Positions 1 through 8,520 of a stretch of DNA of 64,000 bases are shown here, in pieces. The notes below the pieces were generated by a model. It searched no databases. It had not been told where the DNA came from and was given only the letters and a program-made list of their open reading frames with translations. The position numbers were made by a program, and so were the translations under genes. How positions within the stretch are numbered: position 1 is the first letter of the stretch; every line of letters begins with the position of its first letter. The stretch spans positions 1 through 64,000 of the forward strand of contig CAYMEK010000010.1 in assembly GCA_964389305.1 (NCBI GenBank). The letters are read 5' to 3'. This DNA comes from CAYMEK01 sp964389305. Its GTDB lineage: Bacteria; Spirochaetota; Spirochaetia; SZUA-6; DRHE01.

Positions 1-185
1 CCGCGCGCGCCCAGCAGCGACCACAGGGCCATTTCGACGGCGCCGGTGTCCGAGGCCGGGACGATGCCGATCCTGAAGTCGGCGGGCACGCGGAGGACGG
101 CGCGCGATCGCTCGATCACCTCGTGGAGTCGCGCCTTGCCCTCCTTCGAGCGGTGCGCGCGGCCGACGAAGGCACGCGGCCTCAG
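1..185 (-). CDS. serC: Phosphoserine aminotransferase, 5' part only (cut by window edge)
   Basis: The reading frame runs off the left edge. The visible 60 residues match the N-terminal part of the actinobacterial/alphaproteobacterial SerC branch (pieces AHRSKEGKARL, GIVPASDTGAVEMALWSLLG). This PLP enzyme makes phosphoserine from 3-phosphohydroxypyruvate and glutamate. The family normally has about 20 more residues with an FSSGP motif before this point. Here an in-frame stop (the end of the Rrf2 gene) lies 18 nt upstream and no ATG is present, so only a CTG near 185 or another rare start is available. The gene may be N-terminally truncated or decaying, or this contig end may be misassembled. 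It would be the last gene of the metY-cysK-rrf2-serC operon. Confidence 0.6.
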   Translation of the reverse strand, partial: MRPRAFVGRAHRSKEGKARLHEVIERSRAVLRVPADFRIGIVPASDTGAVEMALWSLLGAR

Positions 186-203
186 TAGCCTCGGAGGGCG
201 GCC

Positions 204-662
204 CTAGATCTGGTAGTCCAGTCCCGCGGCAGCCATCGAGCGGGCCAGCTCCCGGGCCTGGCGGGCCAGCGCCGCCAGGCTGAAGGAGGCGAGCGAGCCC
301 TCGATATCCGCGCTCAGCTTCCGCCACACCTCGGCCGCCACGCAGGAGGTGGCCCGGTCGCAGGATTGCGGCTCTCTCACGCAGAGCACGGCGGCAATGC
401 GGCCCTCGATGGCCTCCACCACGTCCTTGACCGTGACGCAGGCCGGGTCCCTGGCCAGTGCGTAGCCACCGCGCGAGCCGCGCTGGGAGACCACCAGCCC
501 CGCGCTCTTCAGGGGAATGATGATCTGGCCCAGGTACTTCTCGGAGATGCCCTCCCGCCGGGCTACGTCGCGCAGGATCGTGGTCCCGTTGCCGTAATCC
601 GACGCCAGGGCCACCATCAGCCGCACGCCGTAGCGGCTCCGGGTGGACATGTGCATGGACAT
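204..662 (-). CDS. Rrf2/IscR-family transcriptional regulator with Cys cluster
   Basis: The 152-residue protein has an N-terminal winged helix typical of Rrf2 (RYGVRLMVALA, then KYLGQIIIPLKSAGLV and RGGYAL). Three cysteines follow at 94, 101 and 107 in a C-x6-C-x5-C arrangement, close to the C-x5-C-x5-C that binds an Fe-S cluster in IscR. CymR, the classic cysteine regulator of Firmicutes, lacks these cysteines, so this one may sense sulfur or redox state through a cluster. The ATG at 662 starts 5 nt after the cysK stop, and the GAGGAGG at the end of cysK can serve as ribosome binding site. Its place behind metY and cysK suggests that it controls this operon. The palindromes between metY and metA are candidate operators. 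Confidence 0.85.
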   Translation of the reverse strand: MSMHMSTRSRYGVRLMVALASDYGNGTTILRDVARREGISEKYLGQIIIPLKSAGLVVSQRGSRGGYALARDPACVTVKDVVEAIEGRIAAVLCVREPQSCDRATSCVAAEVWRKLSADIEGSLASFSLAALARQARELARSMAAAGLDYQI

Positions 663-667
663 GGCCC

Positions 668-1594
668 TCAAGCCTCCTCGAACAGCCAGGTGCTCAGGTA
701 ACGCTCGCCGAAGGAGGGCACGATGGACACGATGAGCTTGCCCTCGCTCTCCGGGCGGCGGGCCACCTCCAGGGCTGCCCATACCGCGGCCCCGGCGGAA
801 ATGCCCACCAGGAGGCCTTCCGCCCGGGCCAGGCGGCGCGCGGTTTCGCCGGCCTCCTCGTCCTCTACCTTGACGATCTCGTCGATGATCTTGGTGTTGA
901 GCACGGCGGGGACGAAGCCGGCCCCGATGCCCTGGATCTTGTGCATGGAAGGGCTGCCGCCGGAGAGCACGGGGCTCCTGGCCGGCTCCACGGCCACGAC
1001 CTTGAACGAGGGCTTGCGCTTTTTGATCACTTCCCCCACGCCGGTGAGCGTGCCGCCGGTGCCCACCCCGGCCACCAGCACGTCCGCCTTCCCGTCCGTA
1101 TCCTTCCAGATCTCCTCGGCGGTGGTCCGGCGGTGCACCTCCGGGTTGGCCGGGTTCTCGAACTGCTGGGGTACGAAGGAGCCCGGCGTCTCCGCGGCGA
1201 TCTCCTGGGCCTTGGCGATGGCTCCCTTCATGCCCTGGGCGGCGGGGGTCAGGACCAGCTCGGCGCCCAGCGCCTTCAACAGCTTTCGCCGCTCCACGCT
1301 CATGCTGTCGGGCATGGTCAGGATGCAGCGGTAGCCCTTGAAGGCGGCCACGAAGGCCAGGGCGATGCCGGTGTTCCCGCTGGTGGGCTCCACGATCACG
1401 GTGCCCTTGCGGATGCGCCCCCGGGCCTCCCCGTCCTCGATCATGGCCAGTCCGATGCGGTCCTTCACGCTGGCCAGCGGGTTGCGCGACTCCAGCTTCA
1501 CGACCACCTGCCCGCGGACTCCCTCCGTGATCTTGTTCAGCCGGACCAGCGGGGTGTTGCCCACCAACTCCAGCACATTGTCGTAGATCTTCAT
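668..1594 (-). CDS. cysK: Cysteine synthase A (O-acetylserine sulfhydrylase)
   Basis: This fold-type II PLP enzyme makes cysteine from O-acetylserine and sulfide. The 308 residues are full length. VGNTPLVRL is at the N-terminus, the PLP lysine is K44 in SVKDRIG, the substrate loop is EPTSGNTG, and the phosphate-binding loop GVGTGGTLTG is intact. It lies 39 nt downstream of metY and 5 nt upstream of the Rrf2 gene, so the three probably share a transcript. With MetY it supplies both sulfur amino acids from free sulfide. Confidence 0.96.
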   Translation of the reverse strand: MKIYDNVLELVGNTPLVRLNKITEGVRGQVVVKLESRNPLASVKDRIGLAMIEDGEARGRIRKGTVIVEPTSGNTGIALAFVAAFKGYRCILTMPDSMSVERRKLLKALGAELVLTPAAQGMKGAIAKAQEIAAETPGSFVPQQFENPANPEVHRRTTAEEIWKDTDGKADVLVAGVGTGGTLTGVGEVIKKRKPSFKVVAVEPARSPVLSGGSPSMHKIQGIGAGFVPAVLNTKIIDEIVKVEDEEAGETARRLARAEGLLVGISAGAAVWAALEVARRPESEGKLIVSIVPSFGERYLSTWLFEEA

Positions 1595-1633
1595 GCACGC
1601 TCCTTCCCGCGCCTGGCGCGCTGTGCGCCGCGC

Positions 1634-2929
<1,296 letters not shown>

Positions 2930-2967
2930 CTGACTCTCCCTTTTTTCTTCCGATTCCTTCGAATCTC

Positions 2968-3022
2968 TATAATGACTATTAAAATACTATTGAATTGTCA
3001 ATAGAATTTAAAGTAATTCTAT
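2968..3022. promoter_or_regulatory. Divergent metY/metA control region with two overlapping palindromes
   Basis: This is an AT-rich island in very GC-rich surroundings. It holds CTATTGA-4-TCAATAG (2987-3004), and, sharing its last four bases, ATAGAATT-6-AATTCTAT (3001-3022). Both arms are perfect. On the minus strand a TTGACA lies at 3001-2996 inside the first palindrome, a possible metY -35. On the plus strand a perfect TATAAT lies at 2968-2973. Two adjacent operators over promoter elements are what an Rrf2-type or other dimeric repressor would use. Assignment to the neighbouring regulator is inference. Confidence 0.55.
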
Positions 3023-3079
3023 CGTTTTACTTGCAAAGCGGTTCTTGACACGCGCAGCAGGTGTCTGCTATGCAAAGGC

Positions 3080-4024
3080 ATGCCTGTACGCATTCCGAAC
3101 GATCTGCCCGCGCGCAAGACCCTGTCGGAAGAGAACATCTTCGTCATGACCACCGAGCGCGCCGTGCACCAGGACATCCGGCCCCTGCGCATAGCCGTGT
3201 TGAACCTGATGCCCACGAAGATCGTCACGGAGACCCAGTTGCTGCGCCTGCTGGGCAACACCCCACTGCAAGTAGACATCACCTTCATCCACATGGAGTC
3301 GCACGACTCGAAGCACACCTCGGCGGCGCACCTGGAGGCTTTCTACGAGTCCCTGGACCAGGTGCTGCACGAACGCTTCGACGGGCTGGTCATTACGGGG
3401 GCCCCCGTGGAGCAGCTGCCCTTCGAGCAGGTCGACTACTGGCCGGAGTTGGTGCGCCTCCTGGACTGGAGCCGGACCAGCGTCTGGTCCACCCTGCACA
3501 TCTGCTGGGCGTCGCAGGCGGCGCTGTACCGCCACTTCGGGATCCCCAAGTACCCCATCCCCGCCAAGATGTTCGGGCTGTTCCCCCACCGCATCCTGGA
3601 TCCGCACGAGCCGCTGCTGCGCGGCTTCGACGAGGTGTTCTACGCGCCTCACTCGCGGCACACCGAGGTGCGGGGCGGGGACATCCAGACGGTGAAGGAG
3701 CTGAAGCTGCTGGCCGTCTCCGACGAGGCCGGGGTCTACATGGCCACCTCGGAGGACGGGCGGATGGTCTTCGTGACCGGCCACCCGGAGTACGACCGCT
3801 ACACGCTCAAGGCGGAATATGACCGCGACAGGGCCAGGGGCCTGCCCATCGCCGTGCCCCGCAACTACTTCCCGGACGACGACCCGTCCCGTGAACCGCT
3901 CATGACCTGGAGGTCGCACGCAAACCTTTTGTACTCCAATTGGCTGAACTACTACGTGTACCAGACCACCCCGTACGACCTGGGCAAGCTGCCCTCTACG
4001 GATACTCCCCTGATCCGGGAGTAG
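3080..4024 (+). CDS. metA: Homoserine O-acetyltransferase (MetA/HTS family)
   Basis: The 314-residue protein aligns from its first residue with E. coli MetA (MPVRIPNDLPA), which fixes the start. The catalytic cysteine is C142 (LHICWASQ), and the His/Glu pair is H235 and E237 (VTGHPEY). Residue 111 is Glu (ITGAPVE). In this family E111 goes with acetyl-CoA use and Gly with succinyl-CoA, so the product should be O-acetylhomoserine, the substrate of MetY encoded next door. No Shine-Dalgarno sequence precedes the ATG. A TTGACA at 3045-3050 lies 29 nt upstream of the ATG, but the -10 paired with it is poor. Confidence 0.95.
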   Translation: MPVRIPNDLPARKTLSEENIFVMTTERAVHQDIRPLRIAVLNLMPTKIVTETQLLRLLGNTPLQVDITFIHMESHDSKHTSAAHLEAFYESLDQVLHERFDGLVITGAPVEQLPFEQVDYWPELVRLLDWSRTSVWSTLHICWASQAALYRHFGIPKYPIPAKMFGLFPHRILDPHEPLLRGFDEVFYAPHSRHTEVRGGDIQTVKELKLLAVSDEAGVYMATSEDGRMVFVTGHPEYDRYTLKAEYDRDRARGLPIAVPRNYFPDDDPSREPLMTWRSHANLLYSNWLNYYVYQTTPYDLGKLPSTDTPLIRE

Positions 4025-4031
4025 CCGGGGC

Positions 4032-4370
4032 TTGGTCGTCATCTCCTACACCTCTGATAACGACTTCTTCAAGGGAAAGATCGAATCCTTCCCTGTGACC
4101 CGTTTCTTACTGGAGTTGACACAGCATATCCCGCCCCGTGGATTACAATATATCCGGCGATATGGTCTCTATGCTTCCAGAACCAAGGGCAAATGGCCGG
4201 ATATGCCCCATGTGATGCGGCTCGCCCCTGCCGGATGGAAAGCTGAACGCCGCCACTCATCCATGAATGTGATTGCCGTGATTACTGATCCAGAGGAAGT
4301 CCACAAGATTCTGCGCCACCTGGTGAAAATCGGCCGATCGCCACCGGGGCTGGATCCAAACTTCGTGTAA
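4032..4370 (+). pseudogene. C-terminal remnant of an IS91-type (Y2) transposase
   Basis: The frame opens 8 nt after metA, with only a TTG as possible start, and encodes 112 residues. LTQHIPPRGLQYIRRYGLYASR is split here as LTQHIPPRGLQ and YIRRYGLYASR, the signature of the C-terminal part of the IS91/IS801 rolling-circle transposases. The tail (VIAVITDPEEVHKILRHL) is also the usual transposase end. The N-terminal zinc-binding part and the HUH and Tyr catalytic motifs are absent, so this is a dead fragment. It marks the junction between the GC-rich sulfur cluster and the rest of the chromosome, and suggests how that cluster arrived. The 117 nt that follow up to 4487 show nothing recognisable. 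Confidence 0.85.
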
Positions 4371-4487
4371 TCTCTCATCGTCTCCCTGATTGCTCCGGGG
4401 GAGTATTGCGTCCTTCGCGGCCTATCGGCTGCTTTAGAAAGACTTCCTCTTGACTCAAGGCTGGGGTAGATTGATGCGTAAGCACAA

Positions 4488-4760
4488 TTACTTCTTCCTG
4501 CGAAACAGGGGCAGGAAATACTTATCCATATCGATCCTGCGGGAGAGCCATCTCACGATCCTGCCGTAGATGAAGAACGAAGCGGCGATCGAGACGACGA
4601 AGATCAGGATCATCAGGACCGAAAAGATATTGGGGTTCAACCTGTCCCTGAAGATTGCCTGGATGATAACCAGGAAAACGACGATCAGGATGAACATGAC
4701 GAGCAGGTTGAAGACGGTGGCTCCGATCAGGAACAGCACCGTGTTGAGCTTTTTATTCAT
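4488..4760 (-). CDS. Small two-helix membrane protein downstream of lspA
   Basis: The 90-residue protein has two strongly hydrophobic segments (about residues 8-34 and 44-66), then a basic tail ending in FRRKK that should stay in the cytoplasm. The start overlaps the lspA stop by 8 nt, so the two are translationally coupled. I know no enzymatic domain in it. Spirochaete genomes carry a short membrane protein in this position, sometimes named as a leader-peptide-processing protein because of its neighbour, but no function is established. Confidence 0.75.
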   Translation of the reverse strand: MNKKLNTVLFLIGATVFNLLVMFILIVVFLVIIQAIFRDRLNPNIFSVLMILIFVVSIAASFFIYGRIVRWLSRRIDMDKYFLPLFRRKK

Positions 4761-5268
4761 GCCTTGCCTTTACTCCACCTATCAGATAGCTGATCAACAA
4801 CGCCAGGCCGGCTACTACCACCGTGGCGTCGGCCAGGTTGAACACCGGCCAACGCTCCCAGCCGAAGATGCCGTAAAACTTGACGTCGATGAAATCAATC
4901 ACCCCGCCGGAGCGGAAGATCCGATCCACGGTGTTGCCCAGGCCTCCGCCCAGGATCGCGGCCAGGATCCAGCGCTGTCCCTGACTGATCTCCTTGGCGA
5001 ACAAATAGTAGTACAGCAGGATCCCCATCACCACGAGGGGCAGGACCACGGCCACGACCTCCCGCCCGGTCCCGCCCAGGCCGCCCCCGATGCCGAAGGC
5101 AAACGCCTTGTTGGTGACGTAGGTAAAACGCAGGAAATCTCCGAGAATCTCTACCGGCCGGCCGAACGGCAGGGTCCTGGAAACGATCTCCTTGACGATC
5201 TGATCCACGAGAATCACCAGGCCGGTAAGGGCGAAAGGGAGGAGCTTATTGACCGCGGATTTCCTCAC
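4753..5268 (-). CDS. lspA: Lipoprotein signal peptidase (signal peptidase II)
   Basis: This inner-membrane aspartic protease removes the signal peptide from diacylglyceryl-prolipoproteins. The 171 residues have four transmembrane segments. The catalytic aspartates are D115 in GNTVDRI and D147 in FNLADAT. The conserved substrate region reads YVTNKAFAFGIG, a TNKA variant of the usual RNxGAAF. It sits 10 nt after nif3 and overlaps the small membrane protein downstream. The lipobox-bearing lytic transglycosylase at 33270 is one expected substrate. Confidence 0.95.
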   Translation of the reverse strand: MRKSAVNKLLPFALTGLVILVDQIVKEIVSRTLPFGRPVEILGDFLRFTYVTNKAFAFGIGGGLGGTGREVVAVVLPLVVMGILLYYYLFAKEISQGQRWILAAILGGGLGNTVDRIFRSGGVIDFIDVKFYGIFGWERWPVFNLADATVVVAGLALLISYLIGGVKARHE

Positions 5269-5278
5269 CCGAGCCTCC

Positions 5279-6040
5279 TCACAGTCCCGTGGGGATATCG
5301 AAAAAGCGCGTTTTCAGCTCGGTCTCGCGTTCCAGCTTCTCACCCAGCTGCGTCACTCCCGAAGTCTCGGTGAGATAGTGACCGCCGAAGATCACGTTGA
5401 TCCCACTCTCCAGGCATTGATGGTATATGGTATGGGAAGCCTCCCCGGTGATGAATAAATCCAGCTTCTCGTCTATGGCCTGGAGAGCCTCCTCGGCCGC
5501 TCCTCCCGAGACAACCCCTACCGTGTTGACCTCCTTCGGTCCGAAGGGAAGCACCCGCACGCTTCGCTCTTCACCCCCGCAGCACAGTCGGCTCACCTGC
5601 TCGAGGCTCTTCGTTTCGGCCAGGTGTCCTTTGAAGCCGATCTTCACTCCCCTGTACTCTCCGAAGGGCTCGAGGTCGAGCAGGCCTACCCGTCGGGCCA
5701 GGCCCACGTTGTTGCCCAGCTCCGGATGCATATCCAGAGGCAGATGCACGGCGTAGAGGGCCAGATCGGCGGCCAGCAGAGCGCGCACCCGCCGGTAATG
5801 GCTTCCGGTCAGGGCCGCGGGAGCGCCCCAGTACAGGCCGTGGTGGACGAACAGCAGATCCGCTTTCCAGTCGGCAGCCAGCCGGATGCTCTGCTGGCAG
5901 GCATCCACGGCCAGGGCGACCCTCCGGACCTCCTCTGTGCTGTTGGCAACCTGCAACCCGTTCAAGGCTATGTCGGCCGCGCCGCATTCATCCAGGGCGA
6001 GCAGGCCTCGGATCAAGGTATCGAACTCCTTGAGGTGCAT
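5279..6040 (-). CDS. NIF3/DUF34 family dinuclear metal-binding protein
   Basis: The 253-residue protein has the metal-ligand motifs of the NIF3/YbgI family: VHHGLYWG near residue 66, HLPLDMHPELGNN near 100, and GHYLTE near the C-terminus. The family is often labelled GTP cyclohydrolase 1 type 2, but its reaction is not settled. A metal-dependent hydrolase role is likely. The ATG at 6040 lies 8 nt after a perfect TATAAT, with no Shine-Dalgarno sequence, so its mRNA is predicted to be leaderless. It is first in the nif3-lspA-membrane-protein operon. Confidence 0.9.
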   Translation of the reverse strand: MHLKEFDTLIRGLLALDECGAADIALNGLQVANSTEEVRRVALAVDACQQSIRLAADWKADLLFVHHGLYWGAPAALTGSHYRRVRALLAADLALYAVHLPLDMHPELGNNVGLARRVGLLDLEPFGEYRGVKIGFKGHLAETKSLEQVSRLCCGGEERSVRVLPFGPKEVNTVGVVSGGAAEEALQAIDEKLDLFITGEASHTIYHQCLESGINVIFGGHYLTETSGVTQLGEKLERETELKTRFFDIPTGL

Positions 6041-6048
6041 GGAGGCAC

Positions 6049-6077
6049 ATTATAACAACTGCGCCCCGACATGGCAA
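6049..6077 (-). promoter_or_regulatory. Promoter of nif3-lspA, -10 box 8 nt from the ATG
   Basis: On the minus strand TTGCCA (6077-6072), a 17-nt spacer and TATAAT (6054-6049) are followed by GTGCCTCC and then the nif3 ATG. A transcription start 6-8 nt after the -10 would fall almost on the start codon. Confidence 0.7.
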
Positions 6078-6091
6078 CGAAGCCCCGAGGG

Positions 6092-6120
6092 TTGACAACG
6101 ATGAGGGGGAAAGATATTCT
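6092..6120 (+). promoter_or_regulatory. Promoter of the HDOD gene
   Basis: TTGACA (6092-6097), a 17-nt spacer and TATTCT (6115-6120) form a good sigma70-type promoter. The predicted leader before the ATG at 6153 is about 26 nt and lacks a clear Shine-Dalgarno sequence. A start-plus-one-codon mini-ORF (ATG GAG TAA) lies at 6125. Confidence 0.6.
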
Positions 6121-6152
6121 CAATATGGAGTAAATCGTTTCCGGGTATATCA

Positions 6153-7640
6153 ATGCCTGCGAAGGTCGATGTCGAGCAAGTAAAAAGGGCCGCCCACAAT
6201 TCCGTTCCTCTGACCTTTAAGACCTTTACTCTTCCCCACGAGACCGAAGAGTACCTGGAGGAGGTGCTGACCATCTTTCTCGGGGAGCTGGGCTTTCCGG
6301 AGATCAAGGACCAGCTAGCCTACTGCCTGAGGGAGCTGGCCGTAAACGCCAAGAAGGCCAACACCAAGCGGGCTTACTTCCAGGAGAGGGGATTGGATCT
6401 GAACAATCCCCAACACTACGCCGAAGGCATGAAAACCTTCAAGGAGGATACCCTGGAGCACATCCAGCACTATCTGCAGAAGCAGAAAGATCTGGGCCTG
6501 TATCTGAAGATCGTGTACCACACCCGGGAGAAGACTTTTTCTATCTCCGTGCGCAACAACGTGGAGATCACCAAGATCGAACAGATTCGCATCTTCGACC
6601 GGATCGCCCGCTCGCGGGCCTTCACCAGCATGGAGGAGGCCTTTGCCACGGTGCTCGACCAGACCGAGGGAGCCGGCCTGGGCATCGTTATCCTCATCCT
6701 GATGTTGAAGAAGATCGGGCTGGATGAGGATGCCTTCTCTATCGATGTGGAGGACGGCGAAACAGTAGCCACCCTGAACATTCCCTTCTCCGAGATCCAG
6801 GTCGAAAAGATGGATATGCTGATGCAGCAGATCATCCGGGAAGTCCAGGAGCTGCCCCAGTTTCCAGACAACATCCTTCACCTGCAGCGCCTGATCTCCG
6901 ATCCGGATTCCGAGATCACCGACATTGCCCGCCAGATCTCCACCGATCCGACCCTGACCGCCGACCTGCTCAAGCTGGTCAACTCGGCCCAGTTCATGCT
7001 GCCCAAGCGGGTCGACAACATCGTAGAGGCGGTCAAGCTGGTGGGCATGAAAGGCGTACGTAACCTGCTGTACACCCACGGGACCCAGAAGATCCTGGGC
7101 CAGAAATACCAGGAGATGCGCACCCTCTGGCAGCACTCCTACCGTACCGCCTTCTACGCCTACAACCTGGCCAAGAGCTTCCGGCGGCGCAAAGAGATAT
7201 TCGATGATGTGTATGTAGGGGGAATTCTGCACGACCTGGGAAAGATCATCCTGGCTTCCCTGCATCCCGATTTGCTGGAGCGCGTCCGGGGTTTCTGCCG
7301 TGAGAAGGAGATCCCTTCGCAGATGCTGGAAAACTTCGCCGCCGGCATGAATCACGGCGAGGTGGGGGCTTTGATCGCGGAAAAATGGAATTTCCCCGAA
7401 CAGCTGGTCGAAGCGATTCGCTTTCATCATTCTCCCCTCGAGTGCAAAGATACAAACCGGGACGTCGTGTTCACCGTCTACCTGGCCAATGCCCTGACCG
7501 ATTTGGAACGGGACCTGCTGGTATACGAGCAGGTCGATCGCTGGGTCCTGGGAGACTTCGGGATCCAGAATGAAGAACAGCTCACCCGGATCCGCAAGCG
7601 CCTGGAAAGCGCCTTCGACCATCAGCGAGCCCGCTTCTGA
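6153..7640 (+). CDS. HDOD signalling protein with N-terminal histidine-kinase-like ATPase region
   Basis: The 495-residue cytoplasmic protein has two parts. Residues about 20-220 resemble the ATP-binding fold of histidine kinases: an N-box-like stretch (CLRELAVNAKKAN) and a glycine-rich segment (EGAGLGIVILILML). There is no phosphoacceptor histidine. Residues about 230-430 are an HDOD domain (LPQFPDNILHLQRL, ISTDPTLTADLLKLVNSA), with a retained HD pair near residue 360 (GGILHDLGK) and a later HH (IRFHHS). HDOD proteins act in signalling and regulation, usually without proven catalysis. The stand-alone gene has its own promoter. The ATPase-plus-HDOD arrangement is the unusual point. Confidence 0.8.
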   Translation: MPAKVDVEQVKRAAHNSVPLTFKTFTLPHETEEYLEEVLTIFLGELGFPEIKDQLAYCLRELAVNAKKANTKRAYFQERGLDLNNPQHYAEGMKTFKEDTLEHIQHYLQKQKDLGLYLKIVYHTREKTFSISVRNNVEITKIEQIRIFDRIARSRAFTSMEEAFATVLDQTEGAGLGIVILILMLKKIGLDEDAFSIDVEDGETVATLNIPFSEIQVEKMDMLMQQIIREVQELPQFPDNILHLQRLISDPDSEITDIARQISTDPTLTADLLKLVNSAQFMLPKRVDNIVEAVKLVGMKGVRNLLYTHGTQKILGQKYQEMRTLWQHSYRTAFYAYNLAKSFRRRKEIFDDVYVGGILHDLGKIILASLHPDLLERVRGFCREKEIPSQMLENFAAGMNHGEVGALIAEKWNFPEQLVEAIRFHHSPLECKDTNRDVVFTVYLANALTDLERDLLVYEQVDRWVLGDFGIQNEEQLTRIRKRLESAFDHQRARF

Positions 7641-7693
7641 GACTGCTTAAGACGGCCGCTCTTTCATATCACCATAGAAATCCAATCAGGTTA

Positions 7694-7722
7694 TTGACTC
7701 TAATAATACTATATAGTAATAT
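7694..7722 (+). promoter_or_regulatory. Promoter with internal palindrome upstream of glutaredoxin/OsmC genes
   Basis: TTGACT (7694-7699), a 17-nt spacer and TAATAT (7717-7722) form the promoter. A perfect 12-bp palindrome, TACTATATAGTA (7707-7718), lies in the spacer and touches the -10 box, an ideal place for a repressor. The target genes are redox related. A MarR/OhrR-like or Rrf2-like regulator would fit, but none is encoded beside it. Confidence 0.65.
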
Positions 7723-7769
7723 TCATATTGTGAAATCTACCCTAAACGCTGCAAACGAGGAGGAGGAGC

Positions 7770-8000
7770 ATGGCGGTAACGATATATACTACCCCGAGCT
7801 GCGGTTTCTGTCAGAAGGCCAAGCAGTACTTCCGTGAGCGCAGGATCCCTTTCAGCGAATACAACGTGGCGGCAGACCAGCGCAAGGCGGAGGAGATGGT
7901 GCGCAAGTCCCGCCAGATGGGTGTGCCGGTTATTGATGTACACGGCAAGATCATAGTCGGCTTCAACCAGCCGGAGATCGAACGCGCCCTCAAGCGCTAG
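7770..8000 (+). CDS. Glutaredoxin-like protein (YruB/NrdH type)
   Basis: The 76-residue thioredoxin-fold protein has the redox motif CGFC (C11, C14), the cis-proline region GVPVID, and a C-terminal IVGFNQPEIE. It would reduce disulfides or supply electrons to a reductase in the cytoplasm. A strong GAGGAGGAGG ribosome binding site precedes the ATG. It is followed 37 nt later by an OsmC-family gene, so both probably form a thiol-stress operon under the palindrome-bearing promoter at 7694. Confidence 0.92.
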   Translation: MAVTIYTTPSCGFCQKAKQYFRERRIPFSEYNVAADQRKAEEMVRKSRQMGVPVIDVHGKIIVGFNQPEIERALKR

Positions 8001-8037
8001 CCCTTCGCGTAAGTTCTCCATAGTGTAGGAGGAAACC

Positions 8038-8460
8038 TTGACGAATAAGACAGTAGCAACCTGGAAAGAAGAGCTGGCCTTCGACGTGGAACTGGACGGC
8101 CACCACTTCATGGTCGACGCAGACAAGGAGTTCGGAGGTAAAAACCGGGGGCCCCGCCCCAAAGCTCTGCTGCTATCGGGGCTGGCCGGATGCACCGGCA
8201 TGGACGTAGCGTCTCTGCTCGACAAGATGAAGGTACCATTCGAGGAGTTTAAGTTGGAAGTCGAGGGCGATATGGCCGACCAGCACCCCAAAGTGTACAA
8301 GAAAATCGTGATCCGCTATGTCTTCACGGGCGACAAACTGGATCGGGATAAGATCGAGAAAGCGGTCCAGCTCTCGATCGACAAATACTGCGCCGTCCAT
8401 ACCATCCTGTCTAAAACCGCCAAAATCACCCACGAAATCATCCTGAATCCCGGCTCCTAA
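8038..8460 (+). CDS. OsmC/Ohr-family protein
   Basis: The 140-residue protein has the OsmC fold with two separated cysteines, C52 in GLAGCTGMD and C118 in IDKYCAVHTIL, the pair used by thiol peroxidases of this family. It most resembles the YhfA-like branch, whose substrate is not firmly known. Hydroperoxide reduction is the likely role. The start is TTG at 8038, chosen because TAGGAGG lies 6-12 nt upstream and no ATG is available. It is co-transcribed with the glutaredoxin. Confidence 0.9.
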   Translation: MTNKTVATWKEELAFDVELDGHHFMVDADKEFGGKNRGPRPKALLLSGLAGCTGMDVASLLDKMKVPFEEFKLEVEGDMADQHPKVYKKIVIRYVFTGDKLDRDKIEKAVQLSIDKYCAVHTILSKTAKITHEIILNPGS

Positions 8461-8490
8461 GCCAACAAAAACACAAGCAGAGAGGCAAAA

Positions 8491-8514
8491 GTCCCCGTTA
8501 CTCTGGACGGGGGT
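8491..8514 (+). other. GC-rich hairpin after the OsmC gene
   Basis: CCCCGT (8493-8498) pairs with ACGGGG (8507-8512) around an 8-nt loop. No run of T follows, so it is not a standard intrinsic terminator. It ends 8 nt before the ATG of the next gene and could stabilise the upstream mRNA or influence that start. Confidence 0.4.
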
Positions 8515-8520
8515 ATTGCC

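Noticed and set aside
2930..3079. SAM riboswitch or T-box upstream of metY or metA
   Set aside because: The spacer is only 150 nt, AT-rich, and lacks the conserved riboswitch core; palindromes explain it better.
3045..3082. TTGACA promoter with leaderless metA
   Set aside because: The -35 is perfect, but the -10 (CTATGC or TATGCA) is weak, so I left it out of the leaderless list.
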